Source: Verrucomicrobiales bacterium (GTDB lineage: Bacteria > Verrucomicrobiota > Verrucomicrobiia > Limisphaerales > UBA11320). Taken from it: DNA of 64,000 bases. Shown here piece after piece: positions 1-10,257 of the stretch. A program made the translations under genes and the position numbers. The notes beneath the pieces are model-generated. The model was not told the origin of the DNA. It was given only the letters and a program-made list of their open reading frames with translations, and did not search any database. The stretch's first letter is position 1, and the number at the start of each line of letters is the position of its first letter. The stretch is from positions 1 to 64,000 of the forward strand of contig JAEUHE010000200.1 in the NCBI GenBank assembly GCA_016793885.1. The letters run 5' to 3'.

Positions 1-1
1 G

Positions 2-1591
2 ACGGGGCACACGATTTCTCATGCTCAATTCGTCAATTGCAGTAACGCCATCACCTTAACCAACGCTTCGGCGCGGGTCAGAAATGCCTTGCTCTACAAC
101 GTGGGCATTGGGTTCACGGGAGCCAACACCAGCACAGCGCGATGCGAGCAAGTGACTTTCAATGCCGGAGCGATCCTGAACGGGAACACGAATGGGGTGC
201 AGCTCCTCTTGACGAACAGCCTGATCACAGCCGTGACGACGACATCGGGTTATATCGGGGCCAATGTGACAGTACTATCCAGCGCAGCTGGGGTGTATCA
301 GACGGTAGGAGCCGGATCTCATTATCTGGCTGCTGGCAGCCCTTATCGCACGAGCGGCAATGCGACCATCGATTCCCAGCTGGCGGCGGAGCTCAAAAAA
401 CTGACGACCTACCCGCCGGTGGTGCTGTCCCCCTCCCAGCTGATGGCAACCACGGTCAACTACACGCGGACGGTTCCGCGCGCGACGGTCGGGAACGCTA
501 TTGGTTACCATTACGATCCGATCGATTACGCCGCGTCGGGTCTTTACGCGGTCAACGGGACCACCATCACCATTCAACCGGGAGTGGTGTTTGCCGGATA
601 CCGATCCATGTCGGGGGATAGCTACATCTTTGGAATCGATTATGGGGGCAAGATCCGTGCTACGGGGACCGAGGAGCAACCTTGTCGGTTCCTTTGGTAT
701 AATTCAGTTCAGGAGCAGGCCAATACCGCCTGGCAGGGAGATGTGGGTGCTTTGGTGGCGCGAGGGACATTTTATACGAGCGCACCGTCAACCGAGCTTT
801 CCTTTCGTTTTACCGATTGGGTGGTGCTCGGTACTGACACCTACCCACACATCTCTGGAGCAGAGGATAGCACCGCCTCGCCGACCGTGATTCGGGACAG
901 TTCATTTCACGGGGGGATGCTCTGGTTGTCAGGAAGTAAGTTCAATCTGACCAACTGTCTGATGGATCGGGTGGCCACCACGGTGTGGCTGGATGCCAGC
1001 GATGCCAATCGCAAGGCTAATGTTCGTGGCTCGATGTTCTATGGAGGCTCACTGGGCACTTACGACACCGGCACGAAGCTCTTCAGTGTTCGGGATACGG
1101 TTTTCTACCGGGCGGTCACTGCTCAAAACGGTGACAATTGGGACAAAGGATGGAACGGATGGTACACCAATGGGTGCTCAACGTGCTCCAACCAATTCGC
1201 CAACGTTGGGCTAGATGTCACCAACTCGATTTCCTTTTTATCAGGACCGCTGGGGAATTTCTATCAGCCGACGTCGAGCCCGTTGATCAATGTGGGCACC
1301 ACCAACGCCAACCTGATAGGGCTCTATCACTTCACCACAACGACCAATCAGGTGAAGGAGACAAACACGATGGCGGATATCGGGCTGCACTATCCGGCGA
1401 CCTCAGGACTCACTAGTACGAGCGCACTGGATTCCGACGGAGACGGCGTGCCGGACCTTTTCGAAGACGTGGACGGAGACGGAGCCTTGGACGCTGGGGA
1501 AACCCTTTTTCAGGGAGTGGGCTCCTACAATTCCAAGCTCGGAATCGGATCACCAGCCCCTGGACTGGTGGTGTTTACGTTGATGAAGTGA
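2..1591 (+). CDS. Secreted right-handed beta-helix protein, 3' part (5' end outside window)
   Basis: The frame is open from the first bases of the window, and the codons before the first possible internal start (TTG at 89) read as the same kind of protein, so the gene begins upstream. The visible 529 residues are rich in Asn, Thr, Ser and Gly, with short repeated strands such as 'LTNCLMDRV' and 'VTNSISF' typical of parallel beta-helix proteins. Near the C-terminus 'DSDGDGVPD' and 'DVDGDG' are calcium-binding thrombospondin-3-like loops. Such proteins are normally exported and act on or bind polysaccharides, but no catalytic residues can be assigned. The RHS gene follows 48 bp downstream on the same strand, so co-transcription is possible. 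Confidence 0.8.
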   Translation, partial: TGHTISHAQFVNCSNAITLTNASARVRNALLYNVGIGFTGANTSTARCEQVTFNAGAILNGNTNGVQLLLTNSLITAVTTTSGYIGANVTVLSSAAGVYQTVGAGSHYLAAGSPYRTSGNATIDSQLAAELKKLTTYPPVVLSPSQLMATTVNYTRTVPRATVGNAIGYHYDPIDYAASGLYAVNGTTITIQPGVVFAGYRSMSGDSYIFGIDYGGKIRATGTEEQPCRFLWYNSVQEQANTAWQGDVGALVARGTFYTSAPSTELSFRFTDWVVLGTDTYPHISGAEDSTASPTVIRDSSFHGGMLWLSGSKFNLTNCLMDRVATTVWLDASDANRKANVRGSMFYGGSLGTYDTGTKLFSVRDTVFYRAVTAQNGDNWDKGWNGWYTNGCSTCSNQFANVGLDVTNSISFLSGPLGNFYQPTSSPLINVGTTNANLIGLYHFTTTTNQVKETNTMADIGLHYPATSGLTSTSALDSDGDGVPDLFEDVDGDGALDAGETLFQGVGSYNSKLGIGSPAPGLVVFTLMK

Positions 1592-1639
1592 GCCACATAC
1601 CTCTTTTGACATACGCCATTCTCGCTATTTGACAATGTT

Positions 1640-4600
1640 ATGGAAATGCTCAGCTTTTTGAAGGATTGGTGCTTCGGTTCGTGGGATGCGTCGTGCCGAA
1701 GGAGACTGGGTGAGGCGGCCTTATTGGAATGGCCCATTCTTCATCGGAGTCAGATTGGGCGTCGTACCGGCATCGGCTTGGGACTCGTGGTAGCTCTGGT
1801 TTTCGGTGCCGAGTCGAGACTTGAGGCTGAGTGGTTTCCTTGCGGAATCTCAGCCCCATCGACTCCTGCGACCTGGACTATGCAGGAGATTCAGCAAGCT
1901 TGCGGTTGGGAGGCACAGCTACTCAGCTTTACATCCTACGGATGGGTGGAAGCAAACGGGGACTCGATGTGTATCAACCTCCAGGAACCCATCATCACCG
2001 GTGATACTCTCGGCTTAGAGGTAGTCGTTACTTCGGAAACCAATACTTTTCAAGAGGATCCTGGGCCGCCTGCGGTCTTCGGAAAAAAATGGATGATCAG
2101 GCTTCAGAAGAAATCCGAAGATCCGGGTTCCATTAAGCCTGGAGAATTCAAGATCACCGTTAACGGAGAGTGCATCGAAGGAGGGTCATGCAGCCGATCC
2201 ATTACCATTTTGATCCGCGATGAGCGTATCCCATTCTGCGTTGGCTGCACGAAGGAAGAGAACGACAAACTCTTGTTCGGACCCCCTTCTACGACTTTCG
2301 ATGATGGATGGACTCGAAGCTTCAATTTTTTTGACTCAGTTGAGCCAGTACCTCCGGTGACGGCGAAGTCACAATCGCCTCTTCTCGGATTCTCGGCCGC
2401 GGTCGAGAAGAACTTGGGAGTCTCCGTAGAGCTTTCCGGTGGAATGCGGGCGTTCGGGCAGGTGGCGGGAGGTCTCACCATCCGTGAATCTCTACCAACA
2501 AAGGCGGTTTACACACCAGCATGTCTCCAGTTCAACTACTTCACCAACAACGAACGTGTGCTGATTCGCGATGGGGGCAATCAAATCCGTCAACTCAAGC
2601 TGGCACAGGGTCTTATGAATGTTGTCACCCTGAGTTCGAGCAAATATTCCGTGGACTTTTACTCGATCGGCAGCGTGGGGGCGATGAGTGGGGGTCTCTA
2701 TACCTTCAGCGGTTCTCCGGCCCAAACTGTCACCATAAGTAACCCAGATGCCACTGGGAACACGAGCAATTCCGTCCAGATCGTTGATGGTGTCGGACTG
2801 ACAAATCGCTACGATTGGCTGGGAACTGGCTGGCAACTCAGTTCAGCAGGAGGAACACGAATCGTCCGTCGTTGCGAGACCACCAACACGACCGCGGGGA
2901 CCAGAACAATCTGCACCGAGGTTTTCGCGGGAGACACCAATACTTTACTATCCTGCCAGATGTTAACTCTGAAGCCAATTGGTTCGCGCGAGCTCATGAC
3001 GGAGGAAGTGATTGGGCAGGGAGCTGAGGCTCTGACCAATTATGTTAGTTACTCAACGAACGGATTTCGGGAAAAGGTATTACGCGCTGATGGAGGATGG
3101 ACGATATTCCAGAACGATGCCATGGGCCGAGTAACCAATGAGTTCTCGGGGTTCCTCAATCAAGCACCAACCAACAGCGTCAGTCTTACTCGCTCCTGGG
3201 AAAGGGACTATACTACGAATGTAATCTCAGGCTCCGGCGATCACCTAGACCAAGACACAGCCATTCCGCGGCGCGAGATCGAACGTATCCTCGGCCAGGA
3301 GGTAGGCCGACGTTACCGAGTGGTCGTTTCTAACGAAACTCGGGAGATTGTCTGTGTAACTCCCGGTGCCGCTTGGGACAACGCAAGCAACATGGTCACA
3401 ATCACCAGGACAATGACAGGTCCGGATGCCTTCTTCGGCTGGACCCAGAGTCGGAAACATCCTGATGGTACAATGGAAATCTATCAGTACACCACGAATT
3501 CCACCGGTTACCTGACCAACACAGTGCTCTCCGGGGAGCCGGACGCCGCTGGAACAAACATAGTGAGGGGAAGGAAGACCATTACGGTGGCCGGCCCGTG
3601 CAGTGAGCGGCTCAGTAAGACGGTCATTGATATGGAATCTGGGATCACAGTGGATTCAGAGGTTTATTCGGAGTTCGACTCCCAATTCAGACCCAAGAAG
3701 ACAACTTATCTGGACGGCACAATTTCATGGACTGACTACGGGTGTTGCGGTCCGATCAATTCGACCAACCGTGATGGCGTCGTAATCACGTTCGAGAAGG
3801 ACGCCCTTTCGCGCACGACTTCAACGAAAGCTAACGGGATCGTTATGACCAATCTGCTGGATTCGGCCGGTCGCAGATTCGCGGAGGGGCGCTGGTCCTC
3901 GGCTGGCGTGTTTGTCCAGTTGGGCAGTCGCAAGTTTAACAGCCGTGGCGAAGTAACTAACGAAACTAACGCCCTTTCTCAAGTGACGCTCTCGGGCGAG
4001 ACACTCAGTAGTTATCAGCGCACCGCAACCAATACCTTCGCAGACGGTTCTACGCTCACCAATAAGTACTATCGGGATGGTCTTCTGGAGAAGGTCACAG
4101 GAACCGCTGCTCACCCCATTAGGTATGAATATGGCGTTGAGTCTGAGGGCGGCGTGCAGCGCTATTTCGAGAAGGAAATTAAGCTCACTGCCAGTGGAAG
4201 CGACACTTCAGAGTGGAGTAAACGGTATTCGGATCTGGCGGGAAGAGTCTATAAGACAGTTCGTTCTGACGGATCAACGCTCCAATCCTTTTGGAATGTT
4301 AAGGGCCAGCAAGTTAAGACGATCGATGCCGACGGTGTGGTCCAGCTTATGGAATACAACGGCGAAGGCGAGGTCGAGTACACTGCTGTGGACCAAGATC
4401 GTGATGGTGTCATCGATTTCGCAGGTCTAGATCGAATTCATAGTTCCAAAAGAACGGTCACCACAGCTCATGGCTACAACGTGGTCCAAACTAAATCATA
4501 CCTCTGGGCCACAAATAATTCGGCGGTCTCCAATCTCGTATCAATTTCGGAACAAAGCACAAGTGGGCTGAGAACCTGGGAAACCAGTTTCGGCCTGACC

Positions 4601-7432
4601 CGCAGTTCAGTTCGAACCACGCCTATCAACGCCTCATGGACCGTCACGACGACGGAACCTGATAACACGTATTCCATTACGCTCTACTCAACGGGTCGGT
4701 TAGCATCTGTCACGCGGTATGATTCGAACAACGTTCAAATCGCCAAAACGACATACGGCTACGATAGCCATGGCAGGCAGCATCAGGTCACGGATGCTCG
4801 GAATGGAACGACCACTCAGACGTTCAACAGTGCCGATCAAGTCATTTCTGTTACGACTCCTGCACCAGGCAACGGCCAAGCGGCTCAGACAACCAGCACT
4901 GAATACGATAACCGAGGAAGAGTTTTCAAAACGACTTTCCCTGACTCGACCATTGTCACCAACGAGTATTTCCTCACCGGTGAGCTTAAGAAAACATTTG
5001 GTTCACGGACTTATCCAGTGGAATACACCTATGATTCGCAGGGTCGGATGCTGACCATGAAAACGTGGAAAGACTTTGTGGGGAACACCGGCACGGCGAC
5101 CAACACCTGGAAGTATGACGGCTATCGAGGGTTCCTCACCAACAAGGTCTATCCAGACGGGATCGGTCCCAGCTATACCTACACCGCTGGGGGGAAACTT
5201 AAAACCCGAAAATGGGCTCGGGGCATCACAACGACCTATACCACCAATTCTTTGGGAGATATCGTTTCGGTGGACTATTCAGATTCCACGCCGGACGTCA
5301 CTTACACTCTGGATCGGCTAGGCCGAAAGACCACCATTTCGCAAGGAAGTGACACGACCGCGTTTCTCTTCACCGAATCGGGCCTGCCCATTTCCGAGAA
5401 GGGGACTGCCGGAACGCTGAATGGATTGACAATCACCAACCAATACGACAGCTTAATGAGGAGAAGTGTCGTCAAAGCCATGGTTACCTCACCAGCCACA
5501 ACCCTGAGCAGTGCCACCTACGGGTATGATCCCAGCGGACGCCTACAAGGGGTGACCAATGGAACCTTTTCCGCCAACTATTCGTATTTGGGGAATTCCC
5601 CCCTGGTCAGTCAGATCCTGTTCAGAGAAAACACGACGACTCGGATGACCACCGCCAAGTCCTACGATTATCTCAATCGGTTGCTGTCGATCTCCTCGAC
5701 CGCTGGATCTTCAGTGATCTCCAGTCACGGTTACCTCTACAACGACGCCAACCAGCGAACACGAGTAGATTTGGTTGATGGATCCTATTGGATCTACGAG
5801 TATGACAAGCTGGGTCAGGTGACGAGCGGCAAGCGCTATTGGGCGGATGGGACTGTGGTGGCAGGACAACAGTTTGATCATGCCTTCGACGACATCGGCA
5901 ATCGCAGCAGCACCAAAGTAGGTGGCGACAGCAATGGCCTGAATCAGCGGAGTGCCACCTACTCAGCCAACAATCTGAATCAATACACGAGCCGAACGGT
6001 GCCTGCGCAGGTGAATGTTTCGGGAATTGCTCTTCCGGCTTCGACCATGACGGTGAACTCCCTAGCCACCTCGCGAAAGGGTGAATACTACTGGGGAGAA
6101 GCCACTGCCAACAACGCCTCGGCTGCCGATTTTCTATCGATTACGAGCCTGGCGACCTTCGGTCCCACGAACACCAGCACCAACGGGTATGTGTTCGTTC
6201 CGAAGACTCCGGAAACGTTCTCCTATGATGCCGACGGGAACCTGACCAACGATGGTAGGTGGGTGTATACCTGGGATGGGGAGAACCGGCTCACCCAGTT
6301 AGAGAGCCAGTCCACGGCCCCCTCGGCCTCGAAACGGAAGATCACCTACACGTACGATTACCAGAGTCGGCTAATTGCTCGGAAGAGCTACACCAACAAC
6401 GGGAGCTACCAGATCAAAAGCGACACGAAATACCTGAATGACGGCTGGCGTTGCCTGGCGGAAATCAATGCAGCGAACAACAACGTGATTCGGGGGTATG
6501 TCTGGGGCCTGGATTTGAGCGGTTCTCTTGAGGGGGCCGGGGGAATCGGTGGCCTTTTGATACTCACGGATGCCGCCACGAGTACGAGCCACTTCTATGC
6601 CTACGATGGCAACGGGAATGTCTCAGCGATGGCTAAGACCTCGGATTCATCGAAGACGGCGCATTACGAGTATGGGCCATTTGGCGAAGTCGTTCGAGCG
6701 TCGGGCACCATTGCCAAATCCAATCCGATGCGGTTCTCGACCAAGTGCCAAGATGAGGAAACTGATCTCCTTTACTATGGCTACAGATTTTACAACTCTT
6801 CCACCGGGCGTTGGCTATCAAGGGATCCGATTGAGGAAGAAGGTGGGCTGAACCTTTACGGGTTCACCCTTAACGACGCACAAAACTATTCTGACTACCT
6901 CGGCAAGTCCGCCTCCGGCTGGAGTTGGGATGACGGTGGTGATGGGGTTTTGCAGCCGTCTGACGTCGATAATGGGGGAACGAGAGTGTTGTTTTGGCAA
7001 GGGAGTGCTACAGTGGAGCCTGGAAGCCAGATCCTTCCCGGCTGTGCAGGCTGGGCGATTGATACAGGCGGTTTAGGCAAGCTCGCGTGGCACTACTCAG
7101 GCCCGAAGGTTAAGCAGCACGAAGGCGTTCACGTCACCGATCGCACCTCGCTCTGGAACGACTATAAGACACATGCGCTCTCTTTTGAGAATCGGTGCTT
7201 TTGCAAAAAGGCCCAGGCTGACTGTCTCGCCGGTGCAATTCGAGGGACGATGAGCCTACTGTATCGGAAGCGTGGCGACTTGAAAGCGGCGGAGTGGGAC
7301 TGCACGGATTATCCCCAGGGTAATGCTCTGCAACAAAAACGCTGTCGAGAACGAGATGCGTTAGTTCCCGTTGTCCAGTCCCTTCAGAGCCAGTTGACTA
7401 AAGAGATCGCTATATGTTTACGCATGCCATGA
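1640..7432 (+). CDS. RHS/YD-repeat protein with variable HEGVH-containing C-terminus
   Basis: This 1930-residue protein has a long array of YD repeats (for example 'YDSQGRM', 'YDPSGRL', 'YDADGNLTNDGRWVYTWDGENRL') over roughly residues 600-1700, which in known RHS proteins form a beta-shell around a C-terminal cargo. The RHS core signature lies at about 1660-1755 ('GYRFYNSSTGRWLSRDPIEE', then 'NLYGFTLNDAQN' and 'DYLG'). After it comes a non-repetitive tail of about 175 residues holding HEGVH at about 1827-1831, which fits a zinc metallopeptidase HExxH motif, plus several cysteines. A hydrophobic stretch at about residues 43-56 after an Arg pair could be an export signal, so the true start may be internal. 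A toxin role is inferred from architecture. A secreted surface protein without toxicity is the alternative. Confidence 0.85.
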   Translation: MEMLSFLKDWCFGSWDASCRRRLGEAALLEWPILHRSQIGRRTGIGLGLVVALVFGAESRLEAEWFPCGISAPSTPATWTMQEIQQACGWEAQLLSFTSYGWVEANGDSMCINLQEPIITGDTLGLEVVVTSETNTFQEDPGPPAVFGKKWMIRLQKKSEDPGSIKPGEFKITVNGECIEGGSCSRSITILIRDERIPFCVGCTKEENDKLLFGPPSTTFDDGWTRSFNFFDSVEPVPPVTAKSQSPLLGFSAAVEKNLGVSVELSGGMRAFGQVAGGLTIRESLPTKAVYTPACLQFNYFTNNERVLIRDGGNQIRQLKLAQGLMNVVTLSSSKYSVDFYSIGSVGAMSGGLYTFSGSPAQTVTISNPDATGNTSNSVQIVDGVGLTNRYDWLGTGWQLSSAGGTRIVRRCETTNTTAGTRTICTEVFAGDTNTLLSCQMLTLKPIGSRELMTEEVIGQGAEALTNYVSYSTNGFREKVLRADGGWTIFQNDAMGRVTNEFSGFLNQAPTNSVSLTRSWERDYTTNVISGSGDHLDQDTAIPRREIERILGQEVGRRYRVVVSNETREIVCVTPGAAWDNASNMVTITRTMTGPDAFFGWTQSRKHPDGTMEIYQYTTNSTGYLTNTVLSGEPDAAGTNIVRGRKTITVAGPCSERLSKTVIDMESGITVDSEVYSEFDSQFRPKKTTYLDGTISWTDYGCCGPINSTNRDGVVITFEKDALSRTTSTKANGIVMTNLLDSAGRRFAEGRWSSAGVFVQLGSRKFNSRGEVTNETNALSQVTLSGETLSSYQRTATNTFADGSTLTNKYYRDGLLEKVTGTAAHPIRYEYGVESEGGVQRYFEKEIKLTASGSDTSEWSKRYSDLAGRVYKTVRSDGSTLQSFWNVKGQQVKTIDADGVVQLMEYNGEGEVEYTAVDQDRDGVIDFAGLDRIHSSKRTVTTAHGYNVVQTKSYLWATNNSAVSNLVSISEQSTSGLRTWETSFGLTRSSVRTTPINASWTVTTTEPDNTYSITLYSTGRLASVTRYDSNNVQIAKTTYGYDSHGRQHQVTDARNGTTTQTFNSADQVISVTTPAPGNGQAAQTTSTEYDNRGRVFKTTFPDSTIVTNEYFLTGELKKTFGSRTYPVEYTYDSQGRMLTMKTWKDFVGNTGTATNTWKYDGYRGFLTNKVYPDGIGPSYTYTAGGKLKTRKWARGITTTYTTNSLGDIVSVDYSDSTPDVTYTLDRLGRKTTISQGSDTTAFLFTESGLPISEKGTAGTLNGLTITNQYDSLMRRSVVKAMVTSPATTLSSATYGYDPSGRLQGVTNGTFSANYSYLGNSPLVSQILFRENTTTRMTTAKSYDYLNRLLSISSTAGSSVISSHGYLYNDANQRTRVDLVDGSYWIYEYDKLGQVTSGKRYWADGTVVAGQQFDHAFDDIGNRSSTKVGGDSNGLNQRSATYSANNLNQYTSRTVPAQVNVSGIALPASTMTVNSLATSRKGEYYWGEATANNASAADFLSITSLATFGPTNTSTNGYVFVPKTPETFSYDADGNLTNDGRWVYTWDGENRLTQLESQSTAPSASKRKITYTYDYQSRLIARKSYTNNGSYQIKSDTKYLNDGWRCLAEINAANNNVIRGYVWGLDLSGSLEGAGGIGGLLILTDAATSTSHFYAYDGNGNVSAMAKTSDSSKTAHYEYGPFGEVVRASGTIAKSNPMRFSTKCQDEETDLLYYGYRFYNSSTGRWLSRDPIEEEGGLNLYGFTLNDAQNYSDYLGKSASGWSWDDGGDGVLQPSDVDNGGTRVLFWQGSATVEPGSQILPGCAGWAIDTGGLGKLAWHYSGPKVKQHEGVHVTDRTSLWNDYKTHALSFENRCFCKKAQADCLAGAIRGTMSLLYRKRGDLKAAEWDCTDYPQGNALQQKRCRERDALVPVVQSLQSQLTKEIAICLRMP

Positions 7433-7818
7433 AACCGATCGTCTACCTTCCCATCTGCGCCGTAGCTGGAGTTGTTTTCAGCCTTTACGCTGTGCAGTCT
7501 CCTAAACCCGAGCGCGTATCCCCTACAGTTGTAAACGTTCAAGGGGCGACAAATTGGTTTGCCGTCGAGGGACTTCGTGTGAGGGCGGATGGCCAGTTGG
7601 TCGCCATCCACAAAACGATCGAGATTGCCAGGCTGGAAGTAACGGCTAACATTCACACTGCACACTTGGACAGGATGGTGAGCTTCGATTATTTCGAAAA
7701 CTTCGGCCTGCCTGCTTATCGTGTTATTTTTGATAGGTCCGGGAAAGTTGTGTCGGTGACATCGAGGACGGCGACTGAGCAAATAGATTTCACCGAAGGT
7801 ACGTCGCTTAAGCGTTAG
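7429..7818 (+). CDS. Small exported protein, candidate immunity protein for the RHS toxin
   Basis: The start at 7429 is preferred over 7414 because it overlaps the RHS stop as ATGA and gives a clean signal/anchor sequence ('MKPIVYLPICAVAGVVFSLY'). The 129-residue product then has a short mixed alpha/beta domain with no family I recognise. Position immediately behind an RHS gene with a polymorphic C-terminus, small size and translational coupling are the usual features of a cognate immunity gene. An N-terminal membrane or periplasmic signal would place it outside the cytoplasm, where a secreted peptidase-type toxin would act. The function is inference from context only. Confidence 0.6.
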   Translation: MKPIVYLPICAVAGVVFSLYAVQSPKPERVSPTVVNVQGATNWFAVEGLRVRADGQLVAIHKTIEIARLEVTANIHTAHLDRMVSFDYFENFGLPAYRVIFDRSGKVVSVTSRTATEQIDFTEGTSLKR

Positions 7819-8162
7819 CGCGCACGAGAACTGATAACCCGGTGACAGGAGGAGCGATTTCCTTTCCGAGGAGGCAACAGAGGCGGGATCAATAGTAAGC
7901 GGTAATTTGGCGACCCACTATTCGTGATTCCGGAAACATGCTACATGCTGGGGGATGAACGAAACCAACTCTCTCCTGGCGCATTCTCGAAGCTGCGGCT
8001 CGTCGCGAGAGCGTCCCCCCTCTTGGGAGTAGAGGGGCTTCCCAGGGGGGGGCAGGCCGAGGGAAGGACGGGTCAGGCGACTTTGCGCTGACTGTTGGAA
8101 TGTTGATTAACGGTAACCGTCTGAGCAACCCCATCTAGCGGGTGAAGCGGCCGGGTGGGAGG
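7819..8162. other. Intergenic stretch with one GC-rich hairpin
   Basis: No convincing gene. The 81-codon minus-strand frame here has no family features. A perfect 7-bp inverted repeat (CCCCTCT/AGAGGGG, 8017-8037) sits in the middle without a following T-run, so it is not a standard terminator. Confidence 0.4.
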
Positions 8163-8321
8163 ATGGCGCGCATGAGAACCAAAACCAAGCGCGACCGACG
8201 CACCCGGTATCCCCAACATCAAATTGAAAGCCTGCTCCAAGAGTTCACGGCATCCGGACTATCGGTCCGACGATTTGCTCTTCAGCATGATCTTTGTCCG
8301 GCCACGCTGAGCCGATGCTGA
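8163..8321 (+). pseudogene. Truncated IS66-type TnpA (helix-turn-helix accessory protein) remnant
   Basis: A 52-codon frame too short for ordinary ORF lists. Its product has a basic start (RTKTKRDRRTRYP) followed by 'SLLQEFTASGLSVRRFALQH' and a terminal 'LSR'. This matches the N-terminal helix-turn-helix of IS66-family TnpA proteins, in which the pattern SGLS-x-x-x-FA is followed by LYRW or LSRW. The frame stops where that tryptophan would stand, and no TnpB or TnpC follows, so this is a dead fragment of an insertion sequence. Confidence 0.6.
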
Positions 8322-8770
8322 AGGGACTCAACGTCGGACACGAATCTAGGAATCGGGGGAGACATGTCCGACTTGGTGCCCACACCCCAAGCGAACGTCG
8401 AGACTTTTCAGCTGCCGACGGCCCTTGGAACGGCGGAACTCGGTTGGGAAAGGATTATGAGGAGAGGGAGGACGGCACTGACGGCGATTTAGCCGAGTTC
8501 GTGTCACAATTGCCCAGGTTCTTACGACTTCACTCCGGCCGGAAAACGGCACTTCCTACGACGGCACTCCGGCGCTTAACACCTATGATAAAAACCTACC
8601 AAGGAACTCACTGCCAGCGATTATGCCAGTAGAAGAGTAGTGGCGGAGTACGGTTCGATAGCTCGCGAGTATCGCCGATTAGTCTTGCTGACAGGTCCGA
8701 AATGCCTGATTTTACAGGCAGATTTGAGTGCTAAGGCATTGGAAATCAATGTCCGCTAGAAAGGAGCAAA
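8322..8770. other. Gene-free stretch
   Basis: Between the IS66 remnant and the tandem repeat I see no supported gene. The 112-codon plus-strand frame at 8294-8632 overlaps the remnant and has no recognisable features. The stretch may hold further degraded transposon sequence. Confidence 0.35.
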
Positions 8771-8914
8771 GGGCCGTGTCGGCCCATCGGGTTTGGAACG
8801 TCCGAGGACGGACGTCGCTACAGTGTAGTGTGGGCCGTGCCGGTCCATCGGGTTTGGAACGTCCGAGGACGGACGTCGCTACAGTGTGGTGTGGGCCGTG
8901 CCGGTCCATGGGGG
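8771..8914. repeat. 61-bp tandem palindromic repeat (REP-like), 2.4 copies
   Basis: Two near-identical 61-bp units (8771-8831 and 8832-8892) are followed by a partial third (8893-8914). Each contains GGGCCG-n-CGGCCC-like and CGTCC-GA-GGACG inverted repeats and ends in CTACAGTGTAGTGT. The same modules recur at 13783-13857, just after a RAYT transposase gene. Copies differ by only a few bases. This is a dispersed palindromic element rather than a CRISPR: the units abut without spacers. Confidence 0.8.
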
Positions 8915-9015
8915 CAACGAAAGGGGGATGGGCGTCGGCATCCGGAGTGCTCGAGTTAGGTTTTCCCTGATTTTTCCCTTTTTTTGAAGGCGCTTCCTTC
9001 TCAATACTCCCCGCG

Positions 9016-10257
9016 ATGGGGCTATTGGCCTATTTCATCATCCTTGGCATTTCGGTTTGCGCCGCGGCGAGCTTCTTCTTTGCACTCGCCGAGACCGCTA
9101 TCTTTGCCCTGGGCAAATCGCGCGCCCGTCAAATGGCCGATGCGCAACGTCCCGGGGCCGATCGACTTGTCCGACTGCTGGAGCGCCCGGTCGATCTTCT
9201 GGCGACCATCGTTCTGGGGAACACCATTGCTAACGCCGCCATCGTTGCTTTGGCCTTGGCGCCGGTTCTCCGAGGGGATTGGCCTTTGGGGCAAACCCTG
9301 CTTGGCGTTCTGTTGACGATTGTTTTCCTTTGTGAAGTCTTTCCCAAGACCCTGGCCATCCGGGCTCCGGAACGGTGGGCGGTGTGGGTTGGTCGGCCGA
9401 TGATCTGGCTGGAGGCGGGAAGTCTCTCGATCCAACGCGTCTTCCAGGGGATCAACGAAAGAATTCTGGCATTAGCGGTTCCGAAATCCATCAAGCCACA
9501 GAATACGCTTACAGACGAGGATTACCACGAGTTGCTGGATATGGCCTTCCAGCAGGGTGCGCTCGCTCAGCGGGAGAAGGAGATCATCCTGCAAATCATT
9601 GGGCTGGATCAAAAGACGGCTCGCGATGTGATGCGCCCCCGTACCGGAATGGCTGCCATTCCGGATGATCTCAGCGTGGCGGAAATGATTGAGGCGGCCC
9701 GGGTTTCCAAGAGGAGGCGACTGCCCATCTACGACCAGACTCCCGACACCATCGTAGGCATCCTTGATACGCAAAAGCTGCTTTTGGATCCGGAGGCTGA
9801 CTTGGCGGAGGCCATCGAGTTTCCCTCCTTCGTCCCCGAAAGCATGAACCTGTTGAAGCTCCTGCAGAGCCTGCAACGGCAGCAGCGCGGACTGGCCGTT
9901 GTGCTGGATGAGTTTGGCGGGACGGCGGGTATCGTCCGGCTGGAGGATATTCTGAGCGAAGTGGTCGGTCCGATTCGAGCGGAGGGCGATGCGCAGGGTT
10001 TCGTCATGGAGAAGCTGGGGCGCGGCCAATGGCGGGTGAACGGCACGATGCGGCTGGATGATTTTCGGCGGGAGTACCCCGACTTGGGCGAAGTGGATGA
10101 AGTAGACACGATGGGAGGGTTGGTGGTTCGTTTGATGGAGGTTGTGCCAGTCATGGGACAGAGCGTCCGCTTTCGAGGTTTGAAACTGACCGTGCGCATG
10201 GCGGATGAAAGGCGAGTCAAGGAGCTGCTGGTTGAGGAAGTGAGGAAGGGCGCATGA
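9016..10257 (+). CDS. CNNM/CBS-domain membrane protein (CorC/HlyC family), first paralogue
   Basis: 413 residues. The N-terminal half is a CNNM (DUF21) transmembrane domain: hydrophobic segments at about 5-30, 65-90 and 95-115, with 'GNTIANAAIVALALAP' and 'EVFPKTLAIRAPE', the conserved PK of the family. Two CBS domains follow (about 200-320, beginning 'VMRPRTGMAAIPDD' and ending in 'VVLDEFGGTAGIVRLEDIL'), then a C-terminal CorC_HlyC-type domain (about 335-410). Family members are implicated in Mg2+/Co2+ efflux. The gene heads a three-gene operon of paralogues; its stop overlaps the next start (ATGA). Confidence 0.93.
   Translation: MGLLAYFIILGISVCAAASFFFALAETAIFALGKSRARQMADAQRPGADRLVRLLERPVDLLATIVLGNTIANAAIVALALAPVLRGDWPLGQTLLGVLLTIVFLCEVFPKTLAIRAPERWAVWVGRPMIWLEAGSLSIQRVFQGINERILALAVPKSIKPQNTLTDEDYHELLDMAFQQGALAQREKEIILQIIGLDQKTARDVMRPRTGMAAIPDDLSVAEMIEAARVSKRRRLPIYDQTPDTIVGILDTQKLLLDPEADLAEAIEFPSFVPESMNLLKLLQSLQRQQRGLAVVLDEFGGTAGIVRLEDILSEVVGPIRAEGDAQGFVMEKLGRGQWRVNGTMRLDDFRREYPDLGEVDEVDTMGGLVVRLMEVVPVMGQSVRFRGLKLTVRMADERRVKELLVEEVRKGA

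Noticed and set aside
7889-8134. 81-codon minus-strand frame between the RHS locus and the IS66 remnant
   Set aside because: Pro/Arg-rich, no start context and no recognisable motif; likely chance in GC-rich DNA.
8771-8914. Possible CRISPR array
   Set aside because: The units are contiguous 61-bp repeats with no unique spacers, no cas genes are present, and the same modules occur elsewhere as palindromes.
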